The notes below the pieces were generated by a model. The model searched no databases. It saw only the letters and a program-made list of their open reading frames with translations, and was not told where the DNA came from. Of a DNA stretch of 64,000 nt, positions 34,073-44,279 are shown in pieces. This DNA is from Candidatus Stoquefichus massiliensis AP9 (lineage in GTDB: Bacteria; Bacillota_I; Bacilli_A; Erysipelotrichales; Coprobacillaceae): the NCBI RefSeq assembly GCF_000455285.1, contig NZ_HG005289.1:119816-183815 (forward strand), in the 5' to 3' direction. The translations under genes were made by a program, and so were the position numbers. Position 1 is the first letter of the stretch. Each line of letters starts with the position of its first letter.

Positions 34073-35284
34073 TTAATCATCAATAATGAGATGCTTATGG
34101 TACATGATTGATTCAAATAATTCTATTCTTTTTTCAAAAGACTTTTTCAACATATATATATCATCTTTATGAATAGGTAGTTCTTCTAGATATGTTTCTA
34201 GAAGTTCTTGAAATAAACCTGTGAGTTCATACATTTTATTGATTTGTTGATGAGAAATGCGAATAGAAAAAGTACGACAGACATTTTCACTCGATACAAA
34301 ATCATGAGTAAAGAATTTCATATCAGTTTTTTCCTCTAACCAATATTTTCGAGAAACATTTGTGTTTAAACTTCTACCAGTATCAAATATTGGACATACA
34401 GATTCCCATTTTAATGTATCTAGATTTCTGATAACACCAAAATTACCAAGGTGACGATCTTCATTTGCAAGTATAAAATCTAACATATTCATTTTTTCAA
34501 CATATTCTCTTGCATGAGGTACATGATGTTCATTTAAAATATCTAAATACAATTCATAATCAGCTGATGTATGGGTTATCTGTTTTTTTCTAACTTGAAG
34601 AATGTGATATGATGGAATAAATTCCTGATGGCTTTGAATCATGACAGGGCAAGCACTCACAAGTGCTCTTGATTTTGTTCCTGATAATGCTAAACATTGA
34701 TATTCGACATAAGGCACTTTTAAAACTTCACACATCCTTGAAGCAATAACTTCACAAATAGCTTCAAATCTATAGATAGTATTTGCACCTTTAAATAAAA
34801 TGTTTTTCCCATTCTTTTGAATCCAGCATTTACTAAGTTGTCCATTCGTAGAGGCATTAGGAGATATATTATAATCTGAAGACAATTGGAAATCAGAATA
34901 TCTAAATGTTGCTTCCAAAAAATTATGTGAACTATAAGAATTATCAAAAAAATTGATATCTTCCCATAAAATATCTTCATTTTCTGGTAAAAACCAATAC
35001 TGATCACTTAATGATAAACCATAATGCCTCATCATGAGTTCAGTCGTATTCGTGTATTTCAAACTTTTTAACAAGTATTGAAGTTCATCTCTCATTGGTG
35101 GAATTTTTCTGTCATTGAACCATTGATAAAAACTATGAGCGAGTTCTTTTGAATGACAATATTGCAATGACAAAGGTGCATAGGTGAGATCATAAACTTT
35201 ACTTACACCTAGAAATGCTTGATATTCCTGTTGATACTCAAAATCTAATATTTTGATATTTCTATTCATCAAAGTATATCTCAT
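34073..35284 (-). CDS. HipA-like kinase
   Basis: A 403-residue protein whose C-terminal two thirds have HipA kinase motifs: an ATP lysine (about K165 in NILFKGAN), the catalytic loop FILANEDRHLGNFGVI (N275, D277, H279, N281) and the metal-binding D301 in PIFDTGRSL. The N-terminal 140 residues are not recognised. It resembles the stand-alone HipA/CtkA-like Ser/Thr kinases common in Firmicutes. No HipB-type antitoxin gene lies beside it. It has its own promoter (35322-35350) but sits just downstream of the Wadjet operon, so some cotranscription is possible. Its target is unknown. Confidence 0.82.
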   Translation of the reverse strand: MRYTLMNRNIKILDFEYQQEYQAFLGVSKVYDLTYAPLSLQYCHSKELAHSFYQWFNDRKIPPMRDELQYLLKSLKYTNTTELMMRHYGLSLSDQYWFLPENEDILWEDINFFDNSYSSHNFLEATFRYSDFQLSSDYNISPNASTNGQLSKCWIQKNGKNILFKGANTIYRFEAICEVIASRMCEVLKVPYVEYQCLALSGTKSRALVSACPVMIQSHQEFIPSYHILQVRKKQITHTSADYELYLDILNEHHVPHAREYVEKMNMLDFILANEDRHLGNFGVIRNLDTLKWESVCPIFDTGRSLNTNVSRKYWLEEKTDMKFFTHDFVSSENVCRTFSIRISHQQINKMYELTGLFQELLETYLEELPIHKDDIYMLKKSFEKRIELFESIMYHKHLIIDD

Positions 35285-35321
35285 AACCTCACACCTTTCT
35301 TTTATATTTTACATGTCATTG

Positions 35322-35350
35322 AATTTTATCATTAATTCGATTCTATTTCA
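35322..35350 (-). promoter_or_regulatory. Promoter of the HipA-like kinase gene
   Basis: On the minus strand TTGAAA (35345-35350) and TAAAAT (35322-35327) are spaced by exactly 17 bases, upstream of the kinase ATG at 35284. Confidence 0.55.
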
Positions 35351-35411
35351 AATTCTTATCTAAAATCTTTACATAAAAACTCTCATTTGTCTATAAACAT
35401 ATAATAATATT

Positions 35412-36701
35412 TTATTGTCTCACTACATTACATTCATATATTCTCATCATATAAGACTTTTTATACTCATCAATAAGTCCTTCCTGATATCCAAAGGACA
35501 TACTCTCTTTTATCTTATCTGCAATTATTAATAATTCTTCATCTTGAATATTTTGTAACATTTGTAAACGATTTTGCGAAATTTCTAACTGATGAACTTT
35601 AATCTGTTCAAATAAGTCTTGATCATAACAGAATAATGTTAAATTCTCTTGATATTTCTGTTTGAGTTTATCTGCAATAACAAGACCTTCTGGATCAAAG
35701 TCGCCTGCATAAAAGAGATAACACCCACTTTCAACTAATTTATCCATTAACATATAAGTTGCCAAATTAATTTGTCCATTACTACTAATAAGTCCAATTG
35801 GTAAGCCTTGTTCTTTGATAAAAGATGACAACGTTCTAAAGACTGACGGATTCTCAAATATATAGATAGATTGAGGATAAAAACCTAATTGGATTTGATT
35901 GATATTATATAAGTTCATATTCCATGGTTCATATGCATGGTAAAAACCATGCCATGATGATATTGCACCTTGAGGAAGTATATGACAAATATAACAATAA
36001 TTTGATAAATCATCTCGTAAGATGCCTGCTTCATAATAGACTCGTGTGATGTCTTCACTTGACTTTGAAACTTCACCTAAATGAAATAAAAATGCTATTC
36101 CTTTTAATAATAAATCTCTAGGTAAATCTTCATCAAAATAATGCGGATCTTTGGTGATGGTTTGAGAGAAAATGGCTAAAAGTTCATAACGAGATTCATA
36201 TATAGGCAAATGATTCAAAGCATGACAAACAGACTTCAATATATCAAAATACTGTTTTGAATTATCTTCAAAGTATCTTTTGACATATTTATCAGTGCTC
36301 AAATAATCGGATAACCATTCATAACATTTTGTTTCTATAAATTGAGAAAGCAATACATCTTTAAATTGATTTAATTTCTTTTCATGGTGTTGTTTGATTT
36401 CTTTTTTTGAATAAACTTTCTGTTTTTTCAATAATTCAATAACTTTGAAGAAATCAACGCCTTCAAAGCGTGTCTTTGATAAAATGAGTTCAAATTGATG
36501 ATATGTGATCTGGAGTTGTCCATTTGATATATGTAAGCCCAGCAATCCATTTAAACTCTCAATTTCTTGAGAGTTTAAATGGGATAATTGTATCTTGCCA
36601 CCAAGATATCCTAGACTTTGATATTTTGTTATCCAAGCTTCAATGAATTGATCAAATGCTGGTTGATTGAGATAATCAGCAAATTCTTCCTCTAAAGTCA
36701 T
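35412..36701 (-). CDS. jetD: Wadjet type II nuclease subunit JetD
   Basis: A 429-residue protein of the DUF2399/TIGR02679 type. The C-terminal half has ENPSV (283-287) and YAGDFDPEGL (331-340); the DxD within GDFDPEG is the TOPRIM-like metal site that cleaves DNA. JetD nicks or cuts circular DNA once the JetABC motor has recognised it. The start overlaps the jetC stop by 4 bases (ATGA). Last gene of the operon. Length is normal and no key motif is missing. Confidence 0.88.
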   Translation of the reverse strand: MTLEEEFADYLNQPAFDQFIEAWITKYQSLGYLGGKIQLSHLNSQEIESLNGLLGLHISNGQLQITYHQFELILSKTRFEGVDFFKVIELLKKQKVYSKKEIKQHHEKKLNQFKDVLLSQFIETKCYEWLSDYLSTDKYVKRYFEDNSKQYFDILKSVCHALNHLPIYESRYELLAIFSQTITKDPHYFDEDLPRDLLLKGIAFLFHLGEVSKSSEDITRVYYEAGILRDDLSNYCYICHILPQGAISSWHGFYHAYEPWNMNLYNINQIQLGFYPQSIYIFENPSVFRTLSSFIKEQGLPIGLISSNGQINLATYMLMDKLVESGCYLFYAGDFDPEGLVIADKLKQKYQENLTLFCYDQDLFEQIKVHQLEISQNRLQMLQNIQDEELLIIADKIKESMSFGYQEGLIDEYKKSYMMRIYECNVVRQ

Positions 36702-39700
36702 GAAACCCTCACACTCTTACTATGCCCATTCCAAATATAAGCAACAACAGTCACAAATGGTGCATTATTGGGTCTAAATAATTCATATATTGCAAGTGAT
36801 GGACATGAAGGATAATCTCCCCATAATACCTGAGAATTCATAATATAATCAAATCCAAATTTTGTAATCAAAGCAAACATATTATCAATATTATTTTCAT
36901 CCACTCCAGCAAAGGCTTCATCCAAAGCAATTAATAGTGGTGCATCTTCTCGTGCACTTTCAAATTTAGCTGCTACAGCGGAAAACAATGGAACGTACAT
37001 TGACAATGCTTTTTCCCCACCACTATAGGCATAAAAAATATGGGAAGTTAATTCTTTGCGATTTTCATTAGGTTTCTTTGCAAATAATGTAAAATCAAAC
37101 CATTCACGATAATCCATAACTTCTTTCATTAATTGATGGAAAGAAGCAGTTGTACTTTCATCTTGACTCATCTTACGTGCTGAAGCAATTTTAGAACGAA
37201 AATGATTAGATATTTTTTGACGATCATTTTCTTTTAAAATACGATAATCTTTTTCTAAGAGTTCAACAAGCTGCTGCGTATCCATTTGTTGATCATCAAT
37301 GGCTTTACGACTTTTCCACTTAAGACTTAATTGTAATCCACTACTTGTATTCATTGATTGCATATAATCTTGAATCTTCTCTACCCAGCGGCGACTGACC
37401 TGGATGCGTTCTCTAATCTTCTTACCTATTGTATTGACGAGTATCTCTTCAAAAATATGTCTATCTTCTTCTTGAATAAGCATTTCTTGCATATCAATAT
37501 TTGTTTTGAGAACTTCAATTAATTCTAAGAAAGACACTTTCTTTCCTTGATGAATAGCCTTTAAAATTAAACGATTAGATATATCTTCAACCTCATGACA
37601 TAATTCAACATTTTCTTGAACGACATTATATTGTGATAAATAAGCAATTTGTTCAAAATAAACATGTTGTAATTGATTTTGATAATCCGAAATACTCTTC
37701 TTATTATTGAATTGTGCTGACATTGTTCTTAATTGTCTTATAAGCTCTTTATCATCACTATAATCTTTAATCACAAATTGATAATCGACTTCCTGAATCA
37801 AAATATCTTTATAAACTTGTACAATGACAGATTGACTTTCTTTTTCTTCTTCCTTAACAATTAATTCTTCATCAATATGTTTCAATTCATTTTCATAGAT
37901 ATCAAGATTTTTACTATAGTTTCTATATTCCTCTTCTAATTCAACCAAACGGTTTTCAATGGCTGTAAGTTTCTTAGCCAAATCTGTATAACCAGCTTCA
38001 TCTAACTGCTTTTGAAGTGATTGTTTTCGATTCATAGCAATCTCTTTCTTTTGTTCATATTGATTGATTTCATAATTAAGATCATCTAAATCAATTAAGT
38101 ATTGTTCATGTTTATTTGTTTCTAATTGTTTTAATTCTTGTGTTTGCTGTAATGTCATATAATCATCTTTAAATTTTTCAAAATAACTTTGATATTCTTG
38201 AATATCTTTTTTTCTTTCTATAAAAGCATTCTTTTGCACAGATAACAACATTTCAGAAGCTATTTTTTGTAATTCATTATAAAGATGAGACATCTTTTCA
38301 CTCACTGATTGGATACGCATAAGAATAGATTCTAACTCTTTTTCTAAACGTGAATACTCAGCTCTTAATTGTTCAACTTGATTGATTTTCTTCTTTAATT
38401 CTTTTTCATCTTTAAATTGATGATATTCTTTATGAAGTAAAATCAGTTGATTTTGATAATGATCTTCTTTATCAATGTATTGTTGTAAAATGATTTCTTT
38501 TTCATGGATTTGCTCAGTCAATAATGCAATAGCATCCTCTTTCATTTTTAAACGACGTTTATATCCAATATAAACAGCTTGTTTACAATGAGAAATATTT
38601 CCTTCAATAATACCAGATTGGAAATATCTTTGGTGAATCATAAAATCATGATTTGCTTGAATGCCTAAACTTGACAATAACAATAATAATGTTTCTTTAT
38701 CTAAAGGTTTATCAAAAACAAACGATTTTAATGCATCTAAAGACTGACTAGTCCATAAATAATAATCTTCACAACCTTCTGGTGATGATTCAATAAAAGA
38801 ACGATGTGTTTCAGAAACAACCAAAGCATCTAAGAGTTTCATTTGACTTAATATTTCTTCAATTTGACTTTTATCTTGTTCACTCAATGCATCACTAAAA
38901 TCGAGAAGCTTATATAAAGGAACATATTCAATATGATTTTCATCTAAATATTGTCTGTTGGCCAAGCTCTCCATCGTTTTTTCTGGTTCAGGATCACTCA
39001 TGTTTTCCCATCTATCTTTTTCCTTTTTTAATTCAGAAATATCTTGATCTGTTTTTTCTTTTTTATTCATCATATCTATTTTTTGTTGAGTCAATTGAGT
39101 GAGTTGTTTTTGATGAACTTCATTTAAGATATTTTGTATAGATGAATAATCCTGTGATTTTTCATAATCAATCAATGATAATCTCAACATATCCATTTGA
39201 TCTTGATGAAACTTTAAAACTTGATTTGTTTCATTATATTGGTAATAAAATTCAAGATATGATTCTACTGTTTGTTGATAATTGTCTTCAGCTTTATCAA
39301 CACGATCTTGTGTCATTTGTAAATCACTTTTACAACGACTTTCTTGTTCTTCAAAGAATGCAATCTGTTCCCTTTGTTTATCATATGCATCCCATTTTTC
39401 AAGACCATTTTCAACTTTTCGTAATGTTTCATGTAAAATTTGACGTGTATAGGAAAAATCATAGTTTGATTTTCGATTATCAAAACAATCTTGAATAGCA
39501 ATATGTTCACTTAACTGTAAGTTCTCATTTAAGATATCCATTTCTTTTAAAGTTAATTGACACTTTCTTTCATGTTCATCCATGATGTTTTGATAATGGT
39601 CTATCTGATTTTGAGTATTTTGACATGCTGATTCTTTTTGTTCTAAGGTTTGGTATTTCTTTTCTAACTCTTGTGTATAATCTTTTACATCTTTTTCTAA

Positions 39701-40705
39701 CTGTGCGATATCTTCAATCCATTTTTCAATATCATTATTTCTTAATGAAGCTTGCTCTTTCTTTTTGACTTCATTTTCAATACGATTTTCCTGAAGTTTT
39801 TGTTTTGCTTCATCAATTTTTTGGAGGAAATCAGTACGTTCATTAGTCTTACTTGCAATCAGCTGATTTAACATTGATAATTCTTGATAAACTTTTAAAT
39901 ATTTATTCCATTTATCCATTAAGATTGCTTGATTATATGTATGATAGGCCTGCTCTAATGTCATTGCAGCATTCAAACTTTGTTTTAAACTTTCTAATTG
40001 ATCTTGTAAATTATCCATATTAATAATCGCTTCACTCATTGGACGTAAGTCTTCATCACTTAAAGGCTGTAAAGATTTTGCTAAGATCTCATTGATTTTT
40101 TGAGGATTTAAGGAATTGCTGAGTTTTGGAGAACGTAATTGTAATAACAAACTGATGGCATCACTGTAATCATCAAGGTTTTCAAAACCAAACAATGCCT
40201 CATTGACACGCTTCATATATTCACCCTGAGATGAAATAACTTGGTTTCCTAATATATTTTTAAGCTGTTTTTCACTTAATGTTAAATGATTATGCATTAA
40301 TGAAAAATCAATCCCAACTCTCCGATTATCTTCAATCACAAAATACCATGATTGCAATGGTTTTCCTTTTCTAGCACGTAAGCCCATGCCAATTGTTTTG
40401 TACAAATCACTATCCTGACGCTTAAATTCCAAATAGAGATAACCGATTCTTTCCTCACGATCACTGTTTTCATCAATTAAATATGTTTCCATTTTTCTTG
40501 ATCTTGTCCCAAAAGAATCCAATCTTTCACTACTTTTATTCCCATCTAATAGTAAAGGGATAAAACTCTGCATTGTGACAGATTTCCCACTCCCATTACT
40601 TCCTCTTAACAACATATGGCCATCTTCAAACTCAAAAGTTTCATTTTGATAACACCAAAAATCAACCAATCCCATTTTGTGCATATGCCAACGACTTAAA
40701 TTCAT
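36698..40705 (-). CDS. jetC: Wadjet type II SMC-like ATPase JetC
   Basis: A 1335-residue SMC/MukB-like protein of the TIGR02680 family (usually about 1350). Walker A is LLRGSNGSGKSV (33-43) in the typical opening WHMHKMGLVDFWCYQNETFEFEDG. Long heptad-rich coiled coils span about residues 270-1150 with a hinge-like break near 600-720. The C-terminus has the ABC signature FYAYSGGEKALSMY and Walker B LLIALDEAFAGVDENN. It is the loop-extruding motor that detects small circular DNA such as plasmids. It overlaps jetB and jetD by 4 bases each. Confidence 0.92.
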   Translation of the reverse strand: MNLSRWHMHKMGLVDFWCYQNETFEFEDGHMLLRGSNGSGKSVTMQSFIPLLLDGNKSSERLDSFGTRSRKMETYLIDENSDREERIGYLYLEFKRQDSDLYKTIGMGLRARKGKPLQSWYFVIEDNRRVGIDFSLMHNHLTLSEKQLKNILGNQVISSQGEYMKRVNEALFGFENLDDYSDAISLLLQLRSPKLSNSLNPQKINEILAKSLQPLSDEDLRPMSEAIINMDNLQDQLESLKQSLNAAMTLEQAYHTYNQAILMDKWNKYLKVYQELSMLNQLIASKTNERTDFLQKIDEAKQKLQENRIENEVKKKEQASLRNNDIEKWIEDIAQLEKDVKDYTQELEKKYQTLEQKESACQNTQNQIDHYQNIMDEHERKCQLTLKEMDILNENLQLSEHIAIQDCFDNRKSNYDFSYTRQILHETLRKVENGLEKWDAYDKQREQIAFFEEQESRCKSDLQMTQDRVDKAEDNYQQTVESYLEFYYQYNETNQVLKFHQDQMDMLRLSLIDYEKSQDYSSIQNILNEVHQKQLTQLTQQKIDMMNKKEKTDQDISELKKEKDRWENMSDPEPEKTMESLANRQYLDENHIEYVPLYKLLDFSDALSEQDKSQIEEILSQMKLLDALVVSETHRSFIESSPEGCEDYYLWTSQSLDALKSFVFDKPLDKETLLLLLSSLGIQANHDFMIHQRYFQSGIIEGNISHCKQAVYIGYKRRLKMKEDAIALLTEQIHEKEIILQQYIDKEDHYQNQLILLHKEYHQFKDEKELKKKINQVEQLRAEYSRLEKELESILMRIQSVSEKMSHLYNELQKIASEMLLSVQKNAFIERKKDIQEYQSYFEKFKDDYMTLQQTQELKQLETNKHEQYLIDLDDLNYEINQYEQKKEIAMNRKQSLQKQLDEAGYTDLAKKLTAIENRLVELEEEYRNYSKNLDIYENELKHIDEELIVKEEEKESQSVIVQVYKDILIQEVDYQFVIKDYSDDKELIRQLRTMSAQFNNKKSISDYQNQLQHVYFEQIAYLSQYNVVQENVELCHEVEDISNRLILKAIHQGKKVSFLELIEVLKTNIDMQEMLIQEEDRHIFEEILVNTIGKKIRERIQVSRRWVEKIQDYMQSMNTSSGLQLSLKWKSRKAIDDQQMDTQQLVELLEKDYRILKENDRQKISNHFRSKIASARKMSQDESTTASFHQLMKEVMDYREWFDFTLFAKKPNENRKELTSHIFYAYSGGEKALSMYVPLFSAVAAKFESAREDAPLLIALDEAFAGVDENNIDNMFALITKFGFDYIMNSQVLWGDYPSCPSLAIYELFRPNNAPFVTVVAYIWNGHSKSVRVS

Positions 40706-41832
40706 GATTTATCCCCCTCTCCATCGAACTCTCCAACCAGTTTTGCAACAACTGGATAAAATAAAACATTCTCTTTTTCTTCTTTTGCAAAGCCGATTTC
40801 CAACATGCGCTGATAAACTTCATTCACAAGCTGTTCAATACTTTTTTGACGATATGTTGAAGGTAAAAACTGATGCTGTTTTTGAATAGCAATTCTCATT
40901 CTTTTCAACATTCTTTCTTTTTCTTCATAATAAATTTCCTGACTATCAATATGATAATCTCCATTTTTAATACCTTTACGAATCTGACTACAACAGATAA
41001 TGACCAGTTCATCTAAAGCATTACTCTTTGGAAAGAGTCTTCCCACCCGTACTTCTTCATCTAAAATCAAATAGGCACTTGATTGATAAACCTGTAAATC
41101 GCATGGAAAGAATTGATTAAAATCATTTTGAATTCTTTTCCGATAATTGCGAATGTAAGAAAAATCATCATTCAATTCATCATTTTCACGGTAGATTCCA
41201 CATGACAATAATAGTCTTCTATAAATACGCTGTCGACGAATCACACCACGATCTCTTTCATTTTCGTTTAGCCATTCATTTTGCATAAATTGTGATGGTT
41301 CGTTCCATTCAAAAATATCAGTTGTGAAATTACGCATAAAATATCTAGATAATCCTGTATTTTCAAATAAAGCTTCAACTTGTTGATCTTGAATAAAATG
41401 ATCAGTATTTCCATCATCTTGTACAATTAACTGCTCTTTCATACAAAATTTTAAAACACTAACAAGCATTTTACGATGTGCATGTTTTAACCAATACTCT
41501 TCGTTGACTTTTAACTGAACTTGAATGAATTCGGTTAAATGAGAAAGAATGAATTGTTCTTCAATTTCTCTATCTTCTAAAAAAATCAAGACATAACAAA
41601 GAATCTGATATTCTTCAATCGTTTTAAAATCTGTAATTCCCATCCATGGTTCTGGTTTTCCAGGGATTTTATCAAGGCGAATAAATTGCTGATGAGAAAC
41701 AAGTGAGTAACCTAATTTATCTTGAAATAAATTTCTAAGTTCTTTCATGTGATCTTTTATTTTATAGTAACGGTCTCGATCATCACGTTTCAATATCCAT
41801 CTTTTTGATAAAAGTGTTTCTACATTATTCAT
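40702..41832 (-). CDS. jetB: Wadjet type II subunit JetB (DUF2398)
   Basis: A 376-residue protein of the DUF2398/TIGR02678 type, with LVSHQQFIRLDKIPGKPEPWMGI and YQILCYVLIFLEDREIEEQFILSHLTEFI in the N-terminal third and RRQRIYRRLLLSCGIY in the middle. It is thought to be the MukE-like kleisin-binding winged-helix subunit. The ATG at 41832 has AAGGAGG 8 bases upstream and overlaps the end of jetA by 8 bases. Confidence 0.88.
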   Translation of the reverse strand: MNNVETLLSKRWILKRDDRDRYYKIKDHMKELRNLFQDKLGYSLVSHQQFIRLDKIPGKPEPWMGITDFKTIEEYQILCYVLIFLEDREIEEQFILSHLTEFIQVQLKVNEEYWLKHAHRKMLVSVLKFCMKEQLIVQDDGNTDHFIQDQQVEALFENTGLSRYFMRNFTTDIFEWNEPSQFMQNEWLNENERDRGVIRRQRIYRRLLLSCGIYRENDELNDDFSYIRNYRKRIQNDFNQFFPCDLQVYQSSAYLILDEEVRVGRLFPKSNALDELVIICCSQIRKGIKNGDYHIDSQEIYYEEKERMLKRMRIAIQKQHQFLPSTYRQKSIEQLVNEVYQRMLEIGFAKEEKENVLFYPVVAKLVGEFDGEGDKS

Positions 41833-43312
41833 GGTGAGCCTCCTTAAATACAATTTTAAATGATGGCATCAGGAAATCTCCATCTTGACAATGTAAGACA
41901 CAAGTCTCCTTTTCGAGACTTTTATCTATATAGTAATGATCTCCATAATCAGTCTTGGATGAAAGTGATTCTTGTGCCAGAGCTTTTGATAACCAGATGA
42001 GCAATGTCTTACGTGTTGATGAATCAATTTTTGGTAAGGAAGCAAAATCAATTTCACCATTGATAATGAGTTTTTGAATAGACTCTTTTTGTTTAGCTAA
42101 TTCTGCTTCTAATTCCAATTGATTCATTTTTCGCTCTAATGAATAATCTTTCGCTGGTTTACGCAATGTCTTTTTTCTAACAATTCGTGAATGCGGATCA
42201 AAACGGATTGAAGACGGACTTTCCTGATAAACACCCATATGAATATCTTCACTTAATCTGGGCTGAATATGCGTTAAATGTAGACAATCTTCAACTCCAA
42301 AAACATAGGCACTTAAACAATGTGCTTCTTCTATATTTTCACATTTTGTAAATATATCAGCAATATATTGATATTGTTCTTTACGATTTGAACCACGGTT
42401 TATCATTTCTGAAATTTGTTGAGCATATCTTGTCATTTTACGGATAATTTCATTAGTGATTTCATAGAGTTTATCCATTTCATTTGATCCATCTTCGCCT
42501 ACAAACCAACGATGAAGACTTGCCCATTTTTCTTTGAAATTCTGATAGACTTCCTTTTCATTCAGATCATAACCAATTCTTGGAATAGAAATTTCATACT
42601 GAGCTGCTTTTTGGAAAATTATTTCAAGTTCGCTGATATCTATTTGCATCAATACACTTGCAATTAAGTTCCCATTATTTTGCATTTCCATAACAAATGT
42701 TCTTAAGTACATAATGATTTTATCTTTATAGACAAGAAATTCTGTTGTTTTCATCAGTTCTTCTGCTTTTGCACTGTTGAGCATTTTGATGTAATCCTGA
42801 TAGTTTTGATTCAAGCGTACAAAATCATTCATCAACAATTGCAACCAACCATGAATGTTCATATCATCTTGTGATTTTATATTGGATATTTGTAATATTT
42901 GTTTATAAATACGTTCTAATAAAGTAGGTTCTAAAGAAGCACCTTCGATTTCCAAATTCTCTAAACGAATGGTCATTCTTTCTATCTCAACAGTATATTC
43001 GCTTAACTGATAACGATATTTTTTATTTTTAAAATCCTCAATTGTTCTGACTTTATTGCTGTCTTGCATGGTTGTGAGGTTTCCCCAATTAACAAGCATT
43101 TGTAAATCCTGCTGACATTGTTCTAGTGTATAATTCTCATATCCTTCTATTTTATGAATCTCTTCATAAACATCTTCTTTATGTAACCAGTTATGAATTT
43201 TTTCATATTCAAGATAAAAATATCTAATGATCATACGATATCGATCAACATTTTCAGCTCTTAAATAGTTGACTTCATAGATGGGTTTTATTAATTTATC
43301 ATTGATTTGCAT
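41825..43312 (-). CDS. jetA: Wadjet type II subunit JetA (DUF2397)
   Basis: A 495-residue protein of the DUF2397/TIGR02677 type, with NVDRYRMIIRYFYLEYEKIHNWLHKEDVYEEI, LQMLVNWGNLTTMQDSNKVRTIEDFKNKKYRYQLSEYTVEIERM at the front and long helices behind. It is the kleisin-like subunit that bridges the JetC heads. First gene of the jetABCD operon; a TATAAT lies at 43342-43347. The families of JetA, B and D mark the system as type II. Confidence 0.88.
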   Translation of the reverse strand: MQINDKLIKPIYEVNYLRAENVDRYRMIIRYFYLEYEKIHNWLHKEDVYEEIHKIEGYENYTLEQCQQDLQMLVNWGNLTTMQDSNKVRTIEDFKNKKYRYQLSEYTVEIERMTIRLENLEIEGASLEPTLLERIYKQILQISNIKSQDDMNIHGWLQLLMNDFVRLNQNYQDYIKMLNSAKAEELMKTTEFLVYKDKIIMYLRTFVMEMQNNGNLIASVLMQIDISELEIIFQKAAQYEISIPRIGYDLNEKEVYQNFKEKWASLHRWFVGEDGSNEMDKLYEITNEIIRKMTRYAQQISEMINRGSNRKEQYQYIADIFTKCENIEEAHCLSAYVFGVEDCLHLTHIQPRLSEDIHMGVYQESPSSIRFDPHSRIVRKKTLRKPAKDYSLERKMNQLELEAELAKQKESIQKLIINGEIDFASLPKIDSSTRKTLLIWLSKALAQESLSSKTDYGDHYYIDKSLEKETCVLHCQDGDFLMPSFKIVFKEAHHE

Positions 43313-43406
43313 GAATATTCTCCTTAAAAGTGGATATAAGTATTATAACGAATTTTATCACCAATGCCTACAAATTTCGATAATATTTACACTCTATACT
43401 CTTTTA

Positions 43407-44276
43407 TTATGATGAATGTATAAACTGATTGAATAATTGTACTCCTTCATTTTGTCCAAAATGATTGACTAAGCATTTCTGTAATGTTTCATTCTTTAAA
43501 TAAGCCTCTTCAATATAAGGATGAATATTCATCTGCTTGGCTTTTACTAATAATTCTCTTGAATAATATTTTTGATATTTCTTTTGAAGATTGTCCATTA
43601 ATAAACAATAATCTTCATTTACTTCTTCTAAAGTCTGATAGCGTTTTTTGACATTACCAGAATGATATAATGCAAATTGATTTAGATAAATATCAAATTC
43701 AATAAAAATTTTTACTCCTGATATTTCTTCCACATATTCATCAATAATAAAAATGCTTTTTTCTGATTTTGTCAGTGACTTTTTTAGACTCTGCATTGTT
43801 TGATATGTCGAAATACGTTTTAGCAATTCTTGATGACATTGTTTGAGTATTCTTTGAGCATATGGATTTGTTGTATAATAACAGTACATTGATAAAGGAT
43901 ATCTTTCAATGTGATGATTAGGAAATTGCAGTTTCATAAATTCAATAGCAGCATCATACCCTTTATCCTTAGAAACAATAATGACCTTTTGTTTACGAGA
44001 TAAAACATGTAATAAGTTTCCTAATTGAGAAACAATACAAAAATCCATGGCATTCTTTGCTTGATTTTGTTTCACAATTTTTTTAATATTAACCACTTCA
44101 ACTTGTCTAGAGTATTGTTCAAGCTGATGATGAATTTTTTCTAGTACATTTTGATCACTTATAAACAAATAAATATAAACATCTTTAGGCAATTGATTAG
44201 GCAATTGATACCCAACATTTTCACTATCAATTAAAAATATTTTTTTGTACTTTCTCATTTTTAATCTTTTTAACAT
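43407..44276 (-). CDS. NYN/PIN-like predicted ribonuclease
   Basis: A 289-residue protein. The first 125 residues form a NYN/PIN-like nuclease core: FLIDSENVGYQ (D17, N20), KNAMDFCIVSQLG (D78) and VIIVSKDKGYDAAIEFM (D104, D108), the usual four acidic residues for metal-dependent RNA cleavage. The C-terminal 160 residues are helical, basic, and not recognised. GGAG lies 8 bases before the ATG. It follows the HIRAN gene after 3 bases and precedes jetA by 94 bases on the same strand. A nuclease next to a HIRAN protein under a WYL regulator looks like an effector-sensor pair, but this is inference. Confidence 0.8.
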   Translation of the reverse strand: MLKRLKMRKYKKIFLIDSENVGYQLPNQLPKDVYIYLFISDQNVLEKIHHQLEQYSRQVEVVNIKKIVKQNQAKNAMDFCIVSQLGNLLHVLSRKQKVIIVSKDKGYDAAIEFMKLQFPNHHIERYPLSMYCYYTTNPYAQRILKQCHQELLKRISTYQTMQSLKKSLTKSEKSIFIIDEYVEEISGVKIFIEFDIYLNQFALYHSGNVKKRYQTLEEVNEDYCLLMDNLQKKYQKYYSRELLVKAKQMNIHPYIEEAYLKNETLQKCLVNHFGQNEGVQLFNQFIHSS

Positions 44277-44279
44277 AAA

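Noticed and set aside
34073..35284. HipBA toxin-antitoxin operon
   Set aside because: Only the kinase is present; neither neighbour is a HipB-like HTH protein.
39142..39498. Plus-strand ORF of 118 codons within jetC
   Set aside because: Antisense to the coiled-coil part of jetC; no ribosome site or family match.
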